Below are positions 35,901 to 48,420 of a DNA stretch of 64,000 nucleotides, piece after piece. A model generated the notes under the pieces. The model was given only the letters and a program-made list of their open reading frames with translations, searched no databases and was not told where the DNA came from. The first letter of the stretch is position 1. Every line of letters starts with the position of its first letter. Made by a program: the position numbers and the translations under genes. Origin of the DNA: Rhodamnia argentea (lineage: Eukaryota; Streptophyta; Magnoliopsida; Myrtales; Myrtaceae); NCBI RefSeq assembly GCF_020921035.1, contig NC_063151.1:27410934-27474933 (forward strand), written 5' to 3'.

Positions 35901-36821
35901 GTGTCAGACCATACGTAGAAATAATCCATGTGTATTGTCAACTTGTAATGTTGGTTTCTCTATGGTTTTTGATGACTTGATTGTCCAGAGCACACATTTT
36001 TAACATAAGATTTGGCTATAGTGGCTGGGAATAAATAATGCGACTTGCGGTTGCTTTTTAGCATGAAATTATTGCTGTAAATCTGGCGTGTTTTTGAATC
36101 GACTGGTGATTTTTTGTGATTCCTAAGCACTTGAAATCCGCAAACCATAGTCTTTTATCATTCACTGCATCTTGGTGCTTAGAGTAATCGAATTGTTCCA
36201 GCTGATGCATTATTCTGCTGGCTGTAAAATCAGGAGAATGGCAAGCATAAAGGCCTTGCTCAAAGTGAGGCTGCTCCTTCTGAACAGTATGTCTCGGAAG
36301 ACCACTATGTTTCCCAAGCCACTGCTCCATTGGCAGGGTCTGCGTCATCTCCATCTGGTGGACTTGCCTGTGCAATAGCTGCCCTTGCTGAGCGGCAACA
36401 GACAAGTGGAGAATCCTCATTTAACCACAACACTACTATGTCAACATACAATGTGCTTCCAAATTGTGGTCAGTTTTACCCAAATGCAGTACAAGCTTCG
36501 GACAGTTATGCTGCCCCAGAGGGCGGAACGGAACTTGCGCATGGGGGAGGGATTCCCATGGCAAGGGATGATGGTGAATGGAACATGGACCGTGGGTCTG
36601 AAGTTGCTGAAGCGGGGACCAGCTATGCAAGTTCTGATTCACCAGAAGACGCAGGTGGGATTTCTGCTTTACCACAATCGAATGAAGTTGATGCGGGCTT
36701 TCAAAATCTTCCCGCTCCCATCGTTCCAGAGAGTTTCGAGGAGCAAATGATGCTTGCAATGGCAGTTTCTCTGGCTGAGGCTCGGGCTGTGGCCAGTGGA
36801 CCTGGGGTTACATGGCAGTAG
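32968..36821 (+). CDS. DA2: RING-type E3 ubiquitin ligase, DA2/GW2 homologue
   Basis: Eight coding exons give 422 residues: 32968-33159, 33499-33550, 33630-33675, 33792-33873, 33964-34102, 34189-34291, 35081-35147, 36234-36821. The frame is continuous across GT-AG introns. The start [12 protein letters not shown] and the following KPQGLY and KLAPCYPGD segments are hallmarks of the DA2/GW2 family. The RING-like domain uses Cys59, 62, 74, 75, 80, 83, 98 and 101. Next come a charged helix ([20 protein letters not shown]), the block [17 protein letters not shown], and a tail ending [19 protein letters not shown]...VTWQ. In Arabidopsis DA2 and rice GW2 this ligase limits seed, grain and organ size by restricting cell proliferation, and DA2 acts with DA1; that role is transferred by homology. 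Exon junction 3/4 gives Pro97 where I recall Gln in Arabidopsis. Introns 1, 6 and 7 are long. Confidence 0.95.
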
Positions 36822-39800
36822 TTCTTTTATTTTTAGAGTAGATTGGTTGTTGGTAGTTGATGTTTCTTGGACAGGCAATGCTGGTCATGGCTATTTTTCA
36901 GCCGAGTCTCTCTGACGAGGAGGCCACAAGGAGATGCTTGCTACTTGCTGAAGTCGAAAGGTATTGATCTCTCATCTCTTCCATTCTCAGTATACAGATG
37001 TAAAAGGAGAACCGATTATTCTAGTTAAATGAAAGCTTGCCAGTTATGCTTGTTGTAATAATTGGGTTTCCTTCATTGTTAAGTCTAATGGTAGCTCTAA
37101 CAGAAGGCAGTCCAGTGGCACTCTTAAATATATCAGATATCCCAATATGAATACAGTAGATAATCCTTGTGATCCTGTGCCAACGGGGTTGAATCACTTG
37201 TGTTTTATCAGTGATTTGAAGATGTCACTGAAAAGCAAAGCCCTTTCTTCCAATCCAAGCCGACGAGTGCTTCTTATTATTTGTTAGCACTATGGTTACG
37301 AATCGGAGCTTCATGATATTATGATATGCCAAGATCTGTGGAGAACCGTAATGCAAATCTGCCCTATGGATTGGCAGGAGTTGGCTGCTTTCTTTTTGAG
37401 TCCCGACATTTTGCCACAAATTGTTAATGGTGGATTGGTGTTGCACCATTCCTCTTATTCTGGAATGAATGGATTTCAAATTCGATGGTGAGCCCAAAAG
37501 GTGAGGAGAGACTTGCATTCAATATGATGGGCAAGAACTTCGCCAAAAAAAAGGAAAAAATGGCGGGCAAGAAGCATGGAGCTCAGGCCCTTCTGGTCAA
37601 GTGGGTTCAGCTTTCTGATTTGCAGAGAACATCCTCATCGGACAAAGTGAAGAGGTGGAAGCCAGTTTTGTTCATTGTGATCTGGTCTTTGTGGACTAGC
37701 GACTAGAAATCGAGCTTATGATCGAGACTAATTCAAAGCAGGATCTTAGCCGTTGTCTAACTTGATCAACGCGTTTTGTTCGGAAGGATAAGTGAAAGTC
37801 ATTTGCGTTAGCTAGTCAAACCTGTCGTTGAGATTGCGGAAATAAAGAGATGATCACACGAGAGAGACCGGCAGAAAAGGAAGGAATGACCTGGATGAGA
37901 ACAATGCTGGCAACTCAGAGAAGGGACAAGGAGGACCGAAGTTAAGACGATGCATGTGGCTGGTTAACAAAAAATTGGGAGGGAAGGTTTTGTCACATGA
38001 CGGTATCAAAGATACATAGGGGGGAAGAAAGTAATGGCACGGGATTGAACGGTTGCCATCGGATGGTGAACCCAAATCAACAGCTTCCGTCTATTGTGGG
38101 ACAAGTACTCATTATTGGGCGTGGGAAGGGAAACATAGTTATGAGCTCAGCGGTGTAGTAGTTGGAAGGGCCTCCTGCTACTTGAATGTTCACCCCACTG
38201 TCTCTCATGGCATGTCCTAATCTAAGAAGATCCGAGACCGTCGGGACCGTTTTCCTTTCACCACCGTACACCATCAACTTGACCAGCATCACGTCTGTGT
38301 AATAAAGCAAGAAGAACCCTCGTGACCATAATCTTCTAAAGAACAAAGTACATCGGCATGATCAAAGCTTCCGATGTTCTTGATCCATCCGACTGCCAGA
38401 AACTAATGAAAATCATTGGTCGCTAATGAATTAGGCTGAGTAATTTTCCTCCCGATCCGATTAATTTTCTGTATGCGGAGTTAATCGTATGTATGTGAAG
38501 GTAATCGCACTGAATTAATCTTGGGCACGTTTGTACACGACTCTTATGGAGAATTTATATTGGCACTTGGAGTTCATCGTATGTGAAGGTAATTGCACCG
38601 AATTAACGTCGGGCATGTTTATGCATGACTCATGGAGAATTTATATTGGCATTTAATTTTGCGATGCTTCACGAGTGCATGTGAGGTTATATTTATATCT
38701 GCACTTAACTTTGGAAAAGATCTTTATCGATTCAAACTCTAATATAATATATCAAATGAAAGGGGCGTGATGGGACTCAATACCCATCATTTCAAAAAAA
38801 AAAAAAAACAAAAAGACTGTTTCAAAAAGAAATTTGAACGTGCATTAAGAGCCAGAGTAGAGACACAGGAACTTGTCTGGCGATGGGAGTAAATTTGTGA
38901 GAGGGTCGTTTCAAAAGACAAACTGCTGCTTAGCAGAGGAGGTCCACAAACATCATCGGCGTTCGCCAGATCATTATAAAGGGGGGAAGCAAATAGTAGG
39001 GACATGATAATAAGCTGTAAGCATGTCCTTGAGTGCATTATCAGCTATTATTATTTATTAGCAAAACAGAGCCAAGAGCCGCAACCTTTCGTCCACATAA
39101 TAGACTTTCTTGATTATTATTATAATCTGCAAGCATGTGACTTGTTTTGGAATCTTGCGGTGTCTTGTTGTACTTTCAGGGCAACTATTGAACAGTGGAG
39201 TCAAACACGAGATCACTTTTGAGGCTGACTCGCACTATTGGACAAACCTAGCTGCATTCAATAATATATGCTCAGTGCCCAATTAATGGTCATCAACAAA
39301 GGGCACAAGCATCTTCATGATTCAACTTAAAAGCCATTATCTTGTTCAGCTACTACTGTCCTTTATTCTAGCCTTCTGCCGATGTAACCATGGCCAATTG
39401 CCTTCATCCAATTCACATCACCAGGCATCCATCAACCTCCCACGGTTCGAAACTTATCTGAACTTTATCTATTAGATAAATTCAGGCCACCCCTTGTAAT
39501 CTTCTCTTTGCTTCTTGTGCTGGTGGGGGGCTGAGCAGTCGCAATTCTCAACATCTTCTTTGCCGGGTGATGATGACGTATGGTACTCGTGTCGGTGTTT
39601 TCACTTGGCCATATATAGTACTTTGAGAACTGGGCTTGTTTCGTTGTTTATACTCAACGGGAGTCTCCTGCTTGAATTTTCAATTGAGACTGGACGGTGT
39701 CCTCTTCTTCTTGTTTTCAAATGTAATGTTCAATCGTACTTTCCCTTTCACGCAGTCATCGAACTCTTCTCATGGATTGAGATTTCAATTAGATAGGGGC

Positions 39801-40226
39801 ACACGGATGTCTCCTACAAAGAAAGTTTTCTTTTTTAGTTTTCTAAGACGTTGTTTTTTGTAAGATGATTTATGGTGAAAGAAAGCGAAGGTTTGAACTT
39901 TAAGGAGTTCGACCCAGAAAGAAAAAAAGAAGAAGGGGAAGAACTTTGAAAAAGAGCAACAGGGACAAGAGTAAAAAGTGTCCAAGAGGCAGGTGGGATT
40001 TTCAAGATTCATTTCGGTTGTCTATTTATTATTAGACCTTTCTTTAAAATTACCCTCTCTCTCTCTCTTCCGCTTTAATTCAAAACTTCAAAAGAGCTTC
40101 TTTGTAGCTCAAACAGTAAGATGTGCTTGCTAGAGCAATTATTTACCGCCTAGTCTCGTGCTTCGAGTGTAACTGTCACTTTAAAGGCAACATCTGACCC
40201 TATATTTGCAGCCTAAAAACACACAC
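36822..40226. other. Intergenic, no gene assigned
   Basis: The first 100-200 bp are the 3' region of the DA2-like gene. A minus-strand frame of 89 codons at 38077-38346 has a protein-like composition (GGERKTVPTVSDLLRLGHAM, ending TIDGSC) but I recognise no family, and no flanking exon was found. An 88-bp tandem duplication lies at 38484-38655. The string gtagctcaaacagtaagatg at 40106 is tRNA/SINE-like but unsupported. Confidence 0.45.
38484..38655 (+). repeat. 88-bp tandem duplication
   Basis: Two diverged copies share atgtgaaggtaatcgcac, gaattaa, gggcacgttt and atggagaatttatattggca at a period of 88 bp (gaaggt at 38497 and 38585). Confidence 0.7.
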
Positions 40227-40246
40227 CTCTCTCTCTCTCTCTCTCT
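40227..40246 (+). repeat. CT microsatellite at the 5' leader of the ICR-type gene
   Basis: A run of ten CT copies precedes a probable leader exon that ends at 40387 (catcaaag|gtaaca). An acceptor at 41821-41824 (ttttacag) would join it to 41825, 65 nt before the start codon, leaving a 1.4-kb leader intron. Confidence 0.65.
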
Positions 40247-41889
40247 TCGTTCCTCTTTTTTACAGACTGCATTTGTCGGAGGAGCATCCCTTATCATGGT
40301 GTCCTTTTAGGTTTCGGTGGTCTGATACCATAAAGGAAAGCCCTTTCCTTTCGCCCTCCAGCGATCTCGCTTCTTCGCACATCAAAGGTAACATCTGTTT
40401 CTTTGCTGTTCATTTTATCAGCCTCATTCTTTTCTTTCTTACAAGTTGCGCTGTGTTTCAGTTCGATCTGTTCGTGCGCTTGGTATCATCTTCTGAGATC
40501 ATGGCCATTCTGAAAAATGCTGCCTTTTGGGGTCACACAGAGAATGTGCTGTTTTCACTCTAAACGCATGCATGCATTGAGCCACAGGGTAGTGATTTTC
40601 CGACCTGCATTCTCGTTTAAACTTCATGATTTGAGTGTCATACAACTCTGAGAAGCCAAGCACAGTCCGCTCTGCTGGCAGAGTTTGCATTTATGGCGAG
40701 GGAAATGCATGCGACAGTCTTCTTCTTTTTCGGTTTTTTTTGGGGTATTGTTCTGGGGTTCTAAGTATGGATAATCTGATTTGATCAAATACCCATTTTT
40801 GGCTTAAGCTTTGTGAGTTTTAGATCTAACTTAGGTAGTTGTCGAGGCTTTTTGGTCCTAAGATATCCACTGAATCCAGCCCGAAGTTCAAATTTGACTG
40901 CCCGTGGAAATTTTCTCTTGCTAGCAAAAAACGCGAGTGGTGGCGCGTCTGAATCACTTTTTGAGCATAAGGAGTTTCTTTTATCATCGCGTGCTTTGGT
41001 ACATCATTCAATTTGCTTGCCTTTTTTCTTGGAAAGTTGGGTCAACTTCTGGACAGAAAGGGTGGTAATTGCTTTGGTGATGGTAAAAGCCAATAAGACG
41101 TTCGGAGAAAGAGGCAAAACAAGTGAATGCCTTTTACACCTTCCCATAAAGGCCAAGTGCATCATCTCCTAGAAACACAATGCAGGAATGAAAAGGCCTT
41201 CTTTAGTCAATCACCTAGAGCTTTTTTCTTGTGCTTTTTTCTTTAACGATTTGGACGAAAGATAAGAATCTCTAATCTTGGTACCCCCAGCAAATTGCTA
41301 TCCAACTGGCTTTATCTCGGCTCATGAGATGGTTTCATTCAGCAGAGTGGGGAAATTTATTCCAGATCAGTCCTTGATAGGCTTTGCAGTGAAGTTTCTC
41401 GGTCAGAATGCTTTTCGATTTTAGAAGCAGGCATTAGCTTCAAGGTCCAATTCCCTCTTGGTGTTTGGGGAGAATCTTTTTAACTTTTGCATTGAGCGAA
41501 ATCTTCTGCATTGCTATCTGTTTTGTTGTCCTGTTTTCTCCTTTTTGAGAATCAAACCTAGTAGCAGGTAAAGAAGTTTGATGGTTAAGCTGTGAAGATG
41601 AAAAAGTTAACTGAATTTAGGGCTTCGGATTAGATACCCCAGTAGTCCTAGCAGTAAAAGATGGTGGATAGGATGACTAACACATTTCTGCTTTGGTTTT
41701 CTGATGAAATGGCTAGACACCTCTCCTGCAATCCTGTCCTGTGATGCCAATGTTGTCGATAGCAAGTGGAAATTTTGTTTTTCTCTTCATGTGACTTCCT
41801 GCTGATTCCATTATCGTTTTACAGGTCAAGTGTTTCTTGTTGACCAATCATTTTTCTAATCCTTGCCCGAAGTTTCTTAAGTAGAAGAA

Positions 41890-43845
41890 ATGCCAAGACC
41901 AAGGTGAGCAAGAAAATCTTATATCTTTATGCAGATACCGATTTTGATTTATTTTGTCATGATGGCACTTATATTAAAATGAGCAATGTACGTAATTCTA
42001 GATTCACTTGATGATAGCTTGATCCACATGGCAGTTGCAAAATGCTCCAAACTCTGCTCTTCTTTTATCCACACGGTCACTATGGGCACATGGTTATATG
42101 TTGATTATGCCTATAAATTCCAAAGCTTGTTTGTTTAAACTTTTACTTTCCACTTTTCCCCTTTTTTGCTGCTTTCATAATGTAGCTTATGTTTAATGCA
42201 GAACACTTGAAAAACTTTCAAAGCATAAAAATACTGATGTTTAGATTTCTATGATTTTTGTTACTTCAAAATACTTTCTCCAATGGTATGGCATTTTATT
42301 TCTTAAAAGCGAAGCCTACACTCTCCGAGTCAACTACAAAATCCATTTTCACATGCAATCTGAATCTCTGTTCATATGTATTTGTGCAGTTTTGTTCAGT
42401 TATAATTCGATAGTTCGTTGGTATTTGACAGAGATGCACATAATTATGTGCCTAAACGAAAGTTAACACTGATTTGATTGAGAAAAGGGATTGCACATCA
42501 ATATCCATAGAATGAAAACGAATGAGTACATTCTCTCTCAGTCAGTCCACCATATGGTTATAAATGTGATGTAGCACATTCTCCAGCAATCTGCTAACTT
42601 GAATTCATAGGTAGTCCATTTCACGTGTTTCAGCTTCTGCTTACTCAAATGATAACATGAGATCGTTCAACTGTTTCACAAGATACTCAAGCTTTTTATC
42701 ATGACAGCAGGGGTTCAGAAGTGCCTCAGAGGCAGTCTCCCAGAGGTTCCCTTCAGCTCAGAACTTCAAGCTCTGATTCTGATAACTCACACCATCGCCC
42801 CCTCCCTGACCGAAGCCCTAAGCTAGGAGATCGCCGTTCTCCACGAGGTGCCCAATCTGATTCTGTTAATCAAAAGAAACTTGGAACTCGCATTGCAGAT
42901 CTGGAATCTCAGCTTGGCCAAGCTCAAGAAGAGCTTAAGCATCTGAAAGAGCAATTGGCCTCAGCTGAGGCTGCAAAGAAAGTGGCTCAAGAAAAGCTTG
43001 AGAAGAAAACAAAAACCAAGTTTGTACCAGACTCAGCCAACTTCCCTGAAAAGCGTCGTGCAAAAGAAGTTGAAGAATCAAACAAGACAAAGAGCAACCC
43101 TTTAAATGATGTTCCTGATGACATCCAGCAGGAGACTGATGTTTTTGAAGTACCAGTTGAGAAGGTTGCTTTGGAGACACAAATAGAGATCAGCCAACTG
43201 AACAATGAGATAGAGAAGGAAACAAAAGCAACTGACTTACCAGCAGAGCCACCCGTATTTGTGGAGCCACCCTCGCACCTGCTTCAGTTGGCTGAGAAGG
43301 AGGATGAGATAAATTTGCTTAAAGGTAAGTTACTAGAAAAGGAGAAGGAACTTGAAGTAGCTGACCAACAGACCGAAAACCTGAAAAAGCAACTAGACGA
43401 GGCAACAATGACGATATCTTCTGCTCAGAGCAAAGAAGAAGAGATGGCCTCAAAGCTGAGCCAGCTAGAAGAGGAACTTAAAGCGAGCAAAGAAAACAAC
43501 ATCCAATTAAAGGTGAAATTAGAAGCTGTAGAAGGAGGTAAAGAAGAACTAGAAGCGGAGATGAAGAAGCTGAGGGTGCAGACCGAGCAGTGGAGGAAAG
43601 CAGCAGATGCAGCAGCTGCTGTTCTTGCTGGTGGTGTTGAATTGAATGGGAGAGTTCCTGGAAGATGTGGTTCGATGGATAAGCATTTCGGAGGTGTTTT
43701 TGAGGTGCCTCGTGCGGGTTATGCTGGTTTTGTGGGGTCACCAGGAAATATTGATGATGTAGACGATGGCTTTGGTGGTGGAAAGCGAAAGAACTCTGGG
43801 ATCAGAATGTTTGGAGATTTGTGGAAGAAGAAGGGCCAGAAGTGA
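41890..43845 (+). CDS. Interactor of constitutive active ROPs (ICR/RIP family)
   Basis: Two coding exons, 41890-41903 and 42711-43845, give 382 residues. The tiny first exon encodes MPRPR and is interrupted in the fifth codon, which fits the N-terminus MPRPRGSEVPQRQSP expected for the family. A Ser/Pro-rich head (to about 55) is followed by coiled coil from LGTRIADLESQLGQAQEELK (about 60-105) and again from about 195 to 300. The conserved block EQWRKAADAAAAVLAGG lies near residue 297; in ICR1/RIP1 this C-terminal region is needed for binding GTP-loaded ROP GTPases. The tail is basic (DLWKKKGQK), as in family members that reach the plasma membrane. ICR proteins are scaffolds linking ROPs to exocyst, microtubule or exocytosis partners in polar growth; the partner here is unknown. 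It is closest to ICR1/RIP1-type proteins, but the paralogue is not resolved. Confidence 0.93.
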
Positions 43846-44802
43846 TCCATCATCTCTGTGCTCCAGTAACCTTATATGGTTTTGGTGTCATTAATGGTCG
43901 AAAACGAGGAAAATTGTTGCCTGTTAGTCTTTTGGGTTTGGAAGTGCTAGTGCTTTTTGTTCTCTTCTGCTAGGATGAGGGACATACTTTATGCATGTAT
44001 ATCTCTGGTATCGAATCTAAATCTAAACCAGTATGGCACTGCTCAATTTATTTGAGAGTTCTGGTATCTGTTCTTATCATTTGTTTTGTTTCTAAGGTGC
44101 AGCTTTGATCCACTGGCAGATATCCTTATCTGCAAGTTCAGATTCTTGCCGACTTGAGAAGGTAAATAGAGACTTTAGAGTGTATAGAGTTGGGGGAAAG
44201 GAAGTATGCAGTTTTCATCTGAAGGAAATTCGCAGAAGTTGAACGAACAAGACTTTGGTATCTTGGGTGTCAACACGAGCAACTGGTTCCAGATGAAAAC
44301 TACAAAACAATCCTCAGTGCACAAGCTCGAGTTTTGACCGAATCCCGACCTAAGTAATACTCATAATGCAGTGCTGTTCTGGTATTCTGTCAGTTTAATT
44401 CTAAGAAACCAATCTCTCGTGATGAAGGATTGTGATTCCCACAGACTAAGGCGGCAATTACTTCAGGCAAGTATGTTTCTAAATAATCGTAGTCTAGTGG
44501 CCGTGCAGTGGATAACAAACTGGCTCGTTCAAGAGGGAAACAATTGCCCAGCGAGAAATAGTGTGTCAAACAATTTAATTAGCGGCCCAGTTCAACTCAG
44601 AAGAAAAAATCCCAATGTAGATTGCAAAACTGTAAGGCAAGTATGCACCCAGAGAAAAATTTAGTGGGAAAATCATTGTCATGCATAGAGAGACTACATT
44701 TTTTCACAATCCCTTCAATCAGAAAATTCCCAGCGAGCCCAAAAAGCTTTCTACTAATACAGAGAGAAAATACATTATACCATTTGCACCTAATCTCATA
44801 AT
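43846..44802. other. Convergent spacer between the ICR-type and YJU2 genes
   Basis: About 950 bp lies between two stop codons on opposite strands. It should hold both 3' untranslated regions. The short frames here show no domain. Confidence 0.6.
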
Positions 44803-47800
44803 TCAATCGTCCTCGTCGCTACTTCCATAGCTTTGGCACAATGATTGTAGCCCAATGCTCAGGCCAACGCTCTTATCCGCTTCTTTCTTAGTCTCATCAA
44901 TTTTTCCTGAAGCACTGATGCTGGAAGTTGGAGCAGCTTTCTTTACAACAGCTATTCGCACAGAGGAAGAGTTGAACAACGATTTTCTCTCTGTTCGCTC
45001 TCTCGACCCAACAAAATCTCCTGACAACATAACAAACAAATGGGTTGATAAACCAGATACTTGGATGCTTTGCAAGCACTTCAGATCCTCATGCAAAGAC
45101 CAAGAAATATTCATTTCTAATGGAAAACAGAAAAAACACAAACGTAGGGGAAAGACACAGGATCGTAACTAGAAAATTCACAGAAACAACCACCATCATA
45201 CGGCAAAAGTTACTTTCTAAAAGTCAAGTCTACATCCACGAAAGGATTATGCACTATAATAAAATCCAAATCACTTGCAGGGAAAAGGGAAGTGCCAAGC
45301 CTATCCATTCCAAAATATCCATTCAGAGAGACAATAGTACCAGAAATCCCAACCAAGGAGATCTAAGTAATTGAAGGAAACATGTTCAAAAATGTGACAT
45401 ACCTCTGTCATTTGAGATGTCGCTGGAAGTAGCTTCTGTCAAGGAATCTGTTGGCTTGTCCAGAAAGTCCTCAGACAATTTTTCCTTCTGCATTTCTAAT
45501 GGAAAACAGAAAAAACACACGTGGGGAAGACACAGGATCGTAAATAAAAAATTAAAAAAAAAAAAACCAAATATAAAAAAAATAAGTCAGTCTCCCCAAG
45601 GATTATGCACTATAATAAAATCCAAATCACTTGCGGGAAGAAGCTTCTATCAATATCCATTGAGACAACGTACCATAATCCCCGGTCTAGTAATGGAACA
45701 TGTTAAAATGTGACATACCTTTTTTGAGATGTCGCTGGAAGTAGCTTCTGTCAAGGAATCTGTTGGCTTGTCCAGAAAGTCCTCAGACAATTTTCTCTTC
45801 TGCATTTCAAATCAAACAAGCATATAAGAAAGCTTTTCTCTAGGCCCCAACAACAAAAGACAATTCCATAAAAATCAACAACTTATGCTCACCTCAAATC
45901 CAAGAAACCTTAAAAAATACTCCTAATAGATCACAGATAGATAAAGAAACCAACTTGGTAACATGTGTGCTTAGGTAGAAGGGAGGTTTAAAGAAGACTA
46001 GTAATTCTTTTGAGGAGCTTCAAGAAAGCACATGGAAGATGATCTAAACCATAGAGCATGTGCGCTTTTTCTAATTATCAAATCGAGATATTATCAATTT
46101 TAACAAAAGTGTATACACAATCAGCAAACCAGTAAATCATGCTCTATTTGAGAAGTTTGATAAATATTTCCATCAAGAGCAGGATACTATGCCAAATTGG
46201 TAATCAACAGATTCGTTTTTTGCTTGATGACTGGTGCTTCACTGACTATAATACAATAACGTCACTTGATGCTTTTATCATTAGCTCCTGAATGTTCTCA
46301 ATTGATTTGCCATGACTTCTTATTCTTTGAAGTTGCTGATTTTTGAAGAACCTACGTGTTTGACAATACATGTGACACTGATTAAGCACAATTACGCAAA
46401 GAAACGCATGCTATACAGATAAAATTCCTAATGCATATACAACTAATGCAAGTAAAGCAAGATATTTGTAAACTCAATCCATACTGAATCGAGGATTGAT
46501 GATCACAAAAATCAGAGCATCCAAAATAGAGTATCTTCAAAAGAGCTCAAATTTTTTTATCTATCCAGGAATTACTTGTTTATTTAAGTCACACATACAT
46601 CTAATAAACTGATACGTGAGCCCATTATTAAGCAAATAAGAGTTCAGCCAGAACTTATGCATAACACACTGATTCAATATCCAAGAGAGTTCTCCACATA
46701 TTCCCACGCAACCGACAAGGAAGCAAATATACTGACAATTCGAGCATTACTAACCTTGAGAGTTCTGTTCACTGATTCGTCATCACCAGCAGAAGGTGGA
46801 GATAGATCTTCCTCATCCTCAGAATCTTCAACTTCGATCCTACGGACAAAATCTTTGGATGTCTGCAAGAAAAAGTTCAATGAAAATTAGTCCACTGAAA
46901 TGTAGAGAGATGAAGATAGAGGTAAAATACTCGGAGATCAAATACTCAAGGATGGTTTAATACTGACATGGAATACTATGGATTTAATAAGCGCTTCATC
47001 TTCTTCCTCCAATTTCTTTTCCTGTCATACAAAGTCAGCAATAGGAATTCAACCACAAAATGGAGAAAATTCTCGAATGGAGTAAAAGGTCTGGCAATGA
47101 AGACATGGACGCAACCGAAATGAAGTAGAAGAAAGAAGAACAACGAGGTCAAGAATGATGATGTGAATTCTAAGCTGTAACAGTGCCCCTATATTCTCAA
47201 TGCAAAAGAGCTCATTAGAGAACCTCTGACACTTCGTCACCATATTAGACAGGGAAAATGCTGATTTAAAGTAGATGGGAAACAACTCATACCTTTGCAG
47301 CAGACGTCCGTTGTAACGCCTCTAGCATTGCATCTACGCTCACGGTCGCATGTCGAGACTGAAAAAACATTAGCTCCCCAGTTAGTATCAAGAACACAAA
47401 AGTTTCTAAGCAACAGAAGACAGGAAATCCAATGTCCATGGAAATATGTTATCCACCAATTTGGTGCTAAATCAATTGGGATAGATATTCATGGATTGTA
47501 CAAATCCGTACTTATACAACAAAGAAAAAAGTTGAAAGGACTTACCCTCATGGATTTCATCTCATCGAGCGCAGCAAGAATATCCATCTCTCTCTTAGAA
47601 TCCAATGTCCTATTCTCCAGGGACTTCATGGCATCGCCCATCTCTTCAGCCTCCCGCTTTCTTTTCTCATTCTCCACCACCTGCCCAAAAAGAATAAGTC
47701 AAGTTCAATTCTTTCCCAAGTCCAACAAACTCTGAGAAACCAAACAATTGAAAAGGCACAATCTTCTACCTCATCCTGCTCACGCCAGGGCTCAAAATTC

Positions 47801-48235
47801 CTCGTCGCCCCTGACTCCACGACGTAATCCGAATTCTGCGGATCGGTCTTCATCGCGAGCTCAGCAGAGCACTTGGTGCACTTGAAGTAAAACCTGAATA
47901 TCTGGATCCCCAAATACGTCTGCGAAAACAGAAGAACACCCAGGAAAGAACAAAGTCAACCCCAGCATACAAAAAAAAAAAAACAAAACAAAACTTCACA
48001 GCTTCGAAAAAGGGAAACAGAATTGAAGTGCACTGACCTCGCCGATCACGTCCTCCTTCCGGGAATTGAACTTGGTCCCCTTGTAAATGTAATTCCCGCA
48101 GGTGTTGCATCGGATGCTCATCGGAAGCATCATCCGAACCTTGATCTGCTGATTTTTGGGCCTCCGAGCCCTAGGCAGCTTCGAAGGATCGAAATCCGGC
48201 GGGTAATACTTGTTCAACACCTTCCGTTCTCCCAT
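44803..48235 (-). CDS. YJU2: Splicing factor YJU2 (CWC16/CCDC94 family)
   Basis: Nine exons, read from high to low coordinates, give 364 residues: 48235-48038, 47919-47770, 47680-47546, 47358-47293, 47021-46968, 46862-46755, 45799-45719, 45487-45403, 45020-44803. All junctions are GT-AG. The N-terminus [17 protein letters not shown] is the CWC16 signature. A zinc site follows with Cys43-x2-Cys46 and Cys80-x2-Cys83, then the FEPWREQDE block and a charged helix ([18 protein letters not shown]). YJU2 joins the Prp19-associated spliceosome before the first catalytic step and helps position the 5' splice site/branch helix; this is known from yeast and human. The acidic C-terminal part ([18 protein letters not shown]) is variable in the family. 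Exons 7 and 8 are near-identical tandem copies, described separately. The gene ends in SYGSSDEDD. Confidence 0.95.
45105..45799 (-). repeat. Tandem duplication of one exon plus intron in the YJU2 gene
   Basis: Exon 7 (45719-45799, 81 nt) and exon 8 (45403-45487, 85 nt) encode the same 25-residue core ([20 protein letters not shown]) with a period of 312 bp. The intron sequence beyond each exon is duplicated too: gcatttctaatggaaaacag, cacaggatcgtaa and ggattatgcactataataaa occur at 45113-45280 and 45488-45625. The two exons differ mainly at their 3' ends: AAATGACAGAG in exon 8 against AAAAAAG in exon 7. Confidence 0.9.
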
Positions 48236-48420
48236 CTTCTTCTTCTTCTTCTCTCAACTTCAAACCAAGACGACGAACGCGGGAGATGAAAGATCTTTGC
48301 CTCCCTCTCTCTCTCTCTCTCTCTCAAGACGATCGATGTCTCTGAGGTTCTGAAGAACCCGGGCGAAATTGATAGGGGATGCAGAGTCTGTGTTTTACTC
48401 GGAGAAATACGGATTGTAGC
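48236..48420 (-). promoter_or_regulatory. Probable YJU2 leader with GA/CT microsatellite
   Basis: A CTT repeat (48236-48250) and a (CT)10 run (48305-48325 on the plus strand, GA on the coding strand) lie just upstream of the start codon. No TATA box is convincing, as is common for housekeeping plant genes. Confidence 0.5.

Noticed and set aside
40100..40190. tRNA-derived SINE (A-box-like gtagctcaaacagt and B-box-like cttcgagtg)
   Set aside because: The B box is poor, and no target duplication or tail was found.
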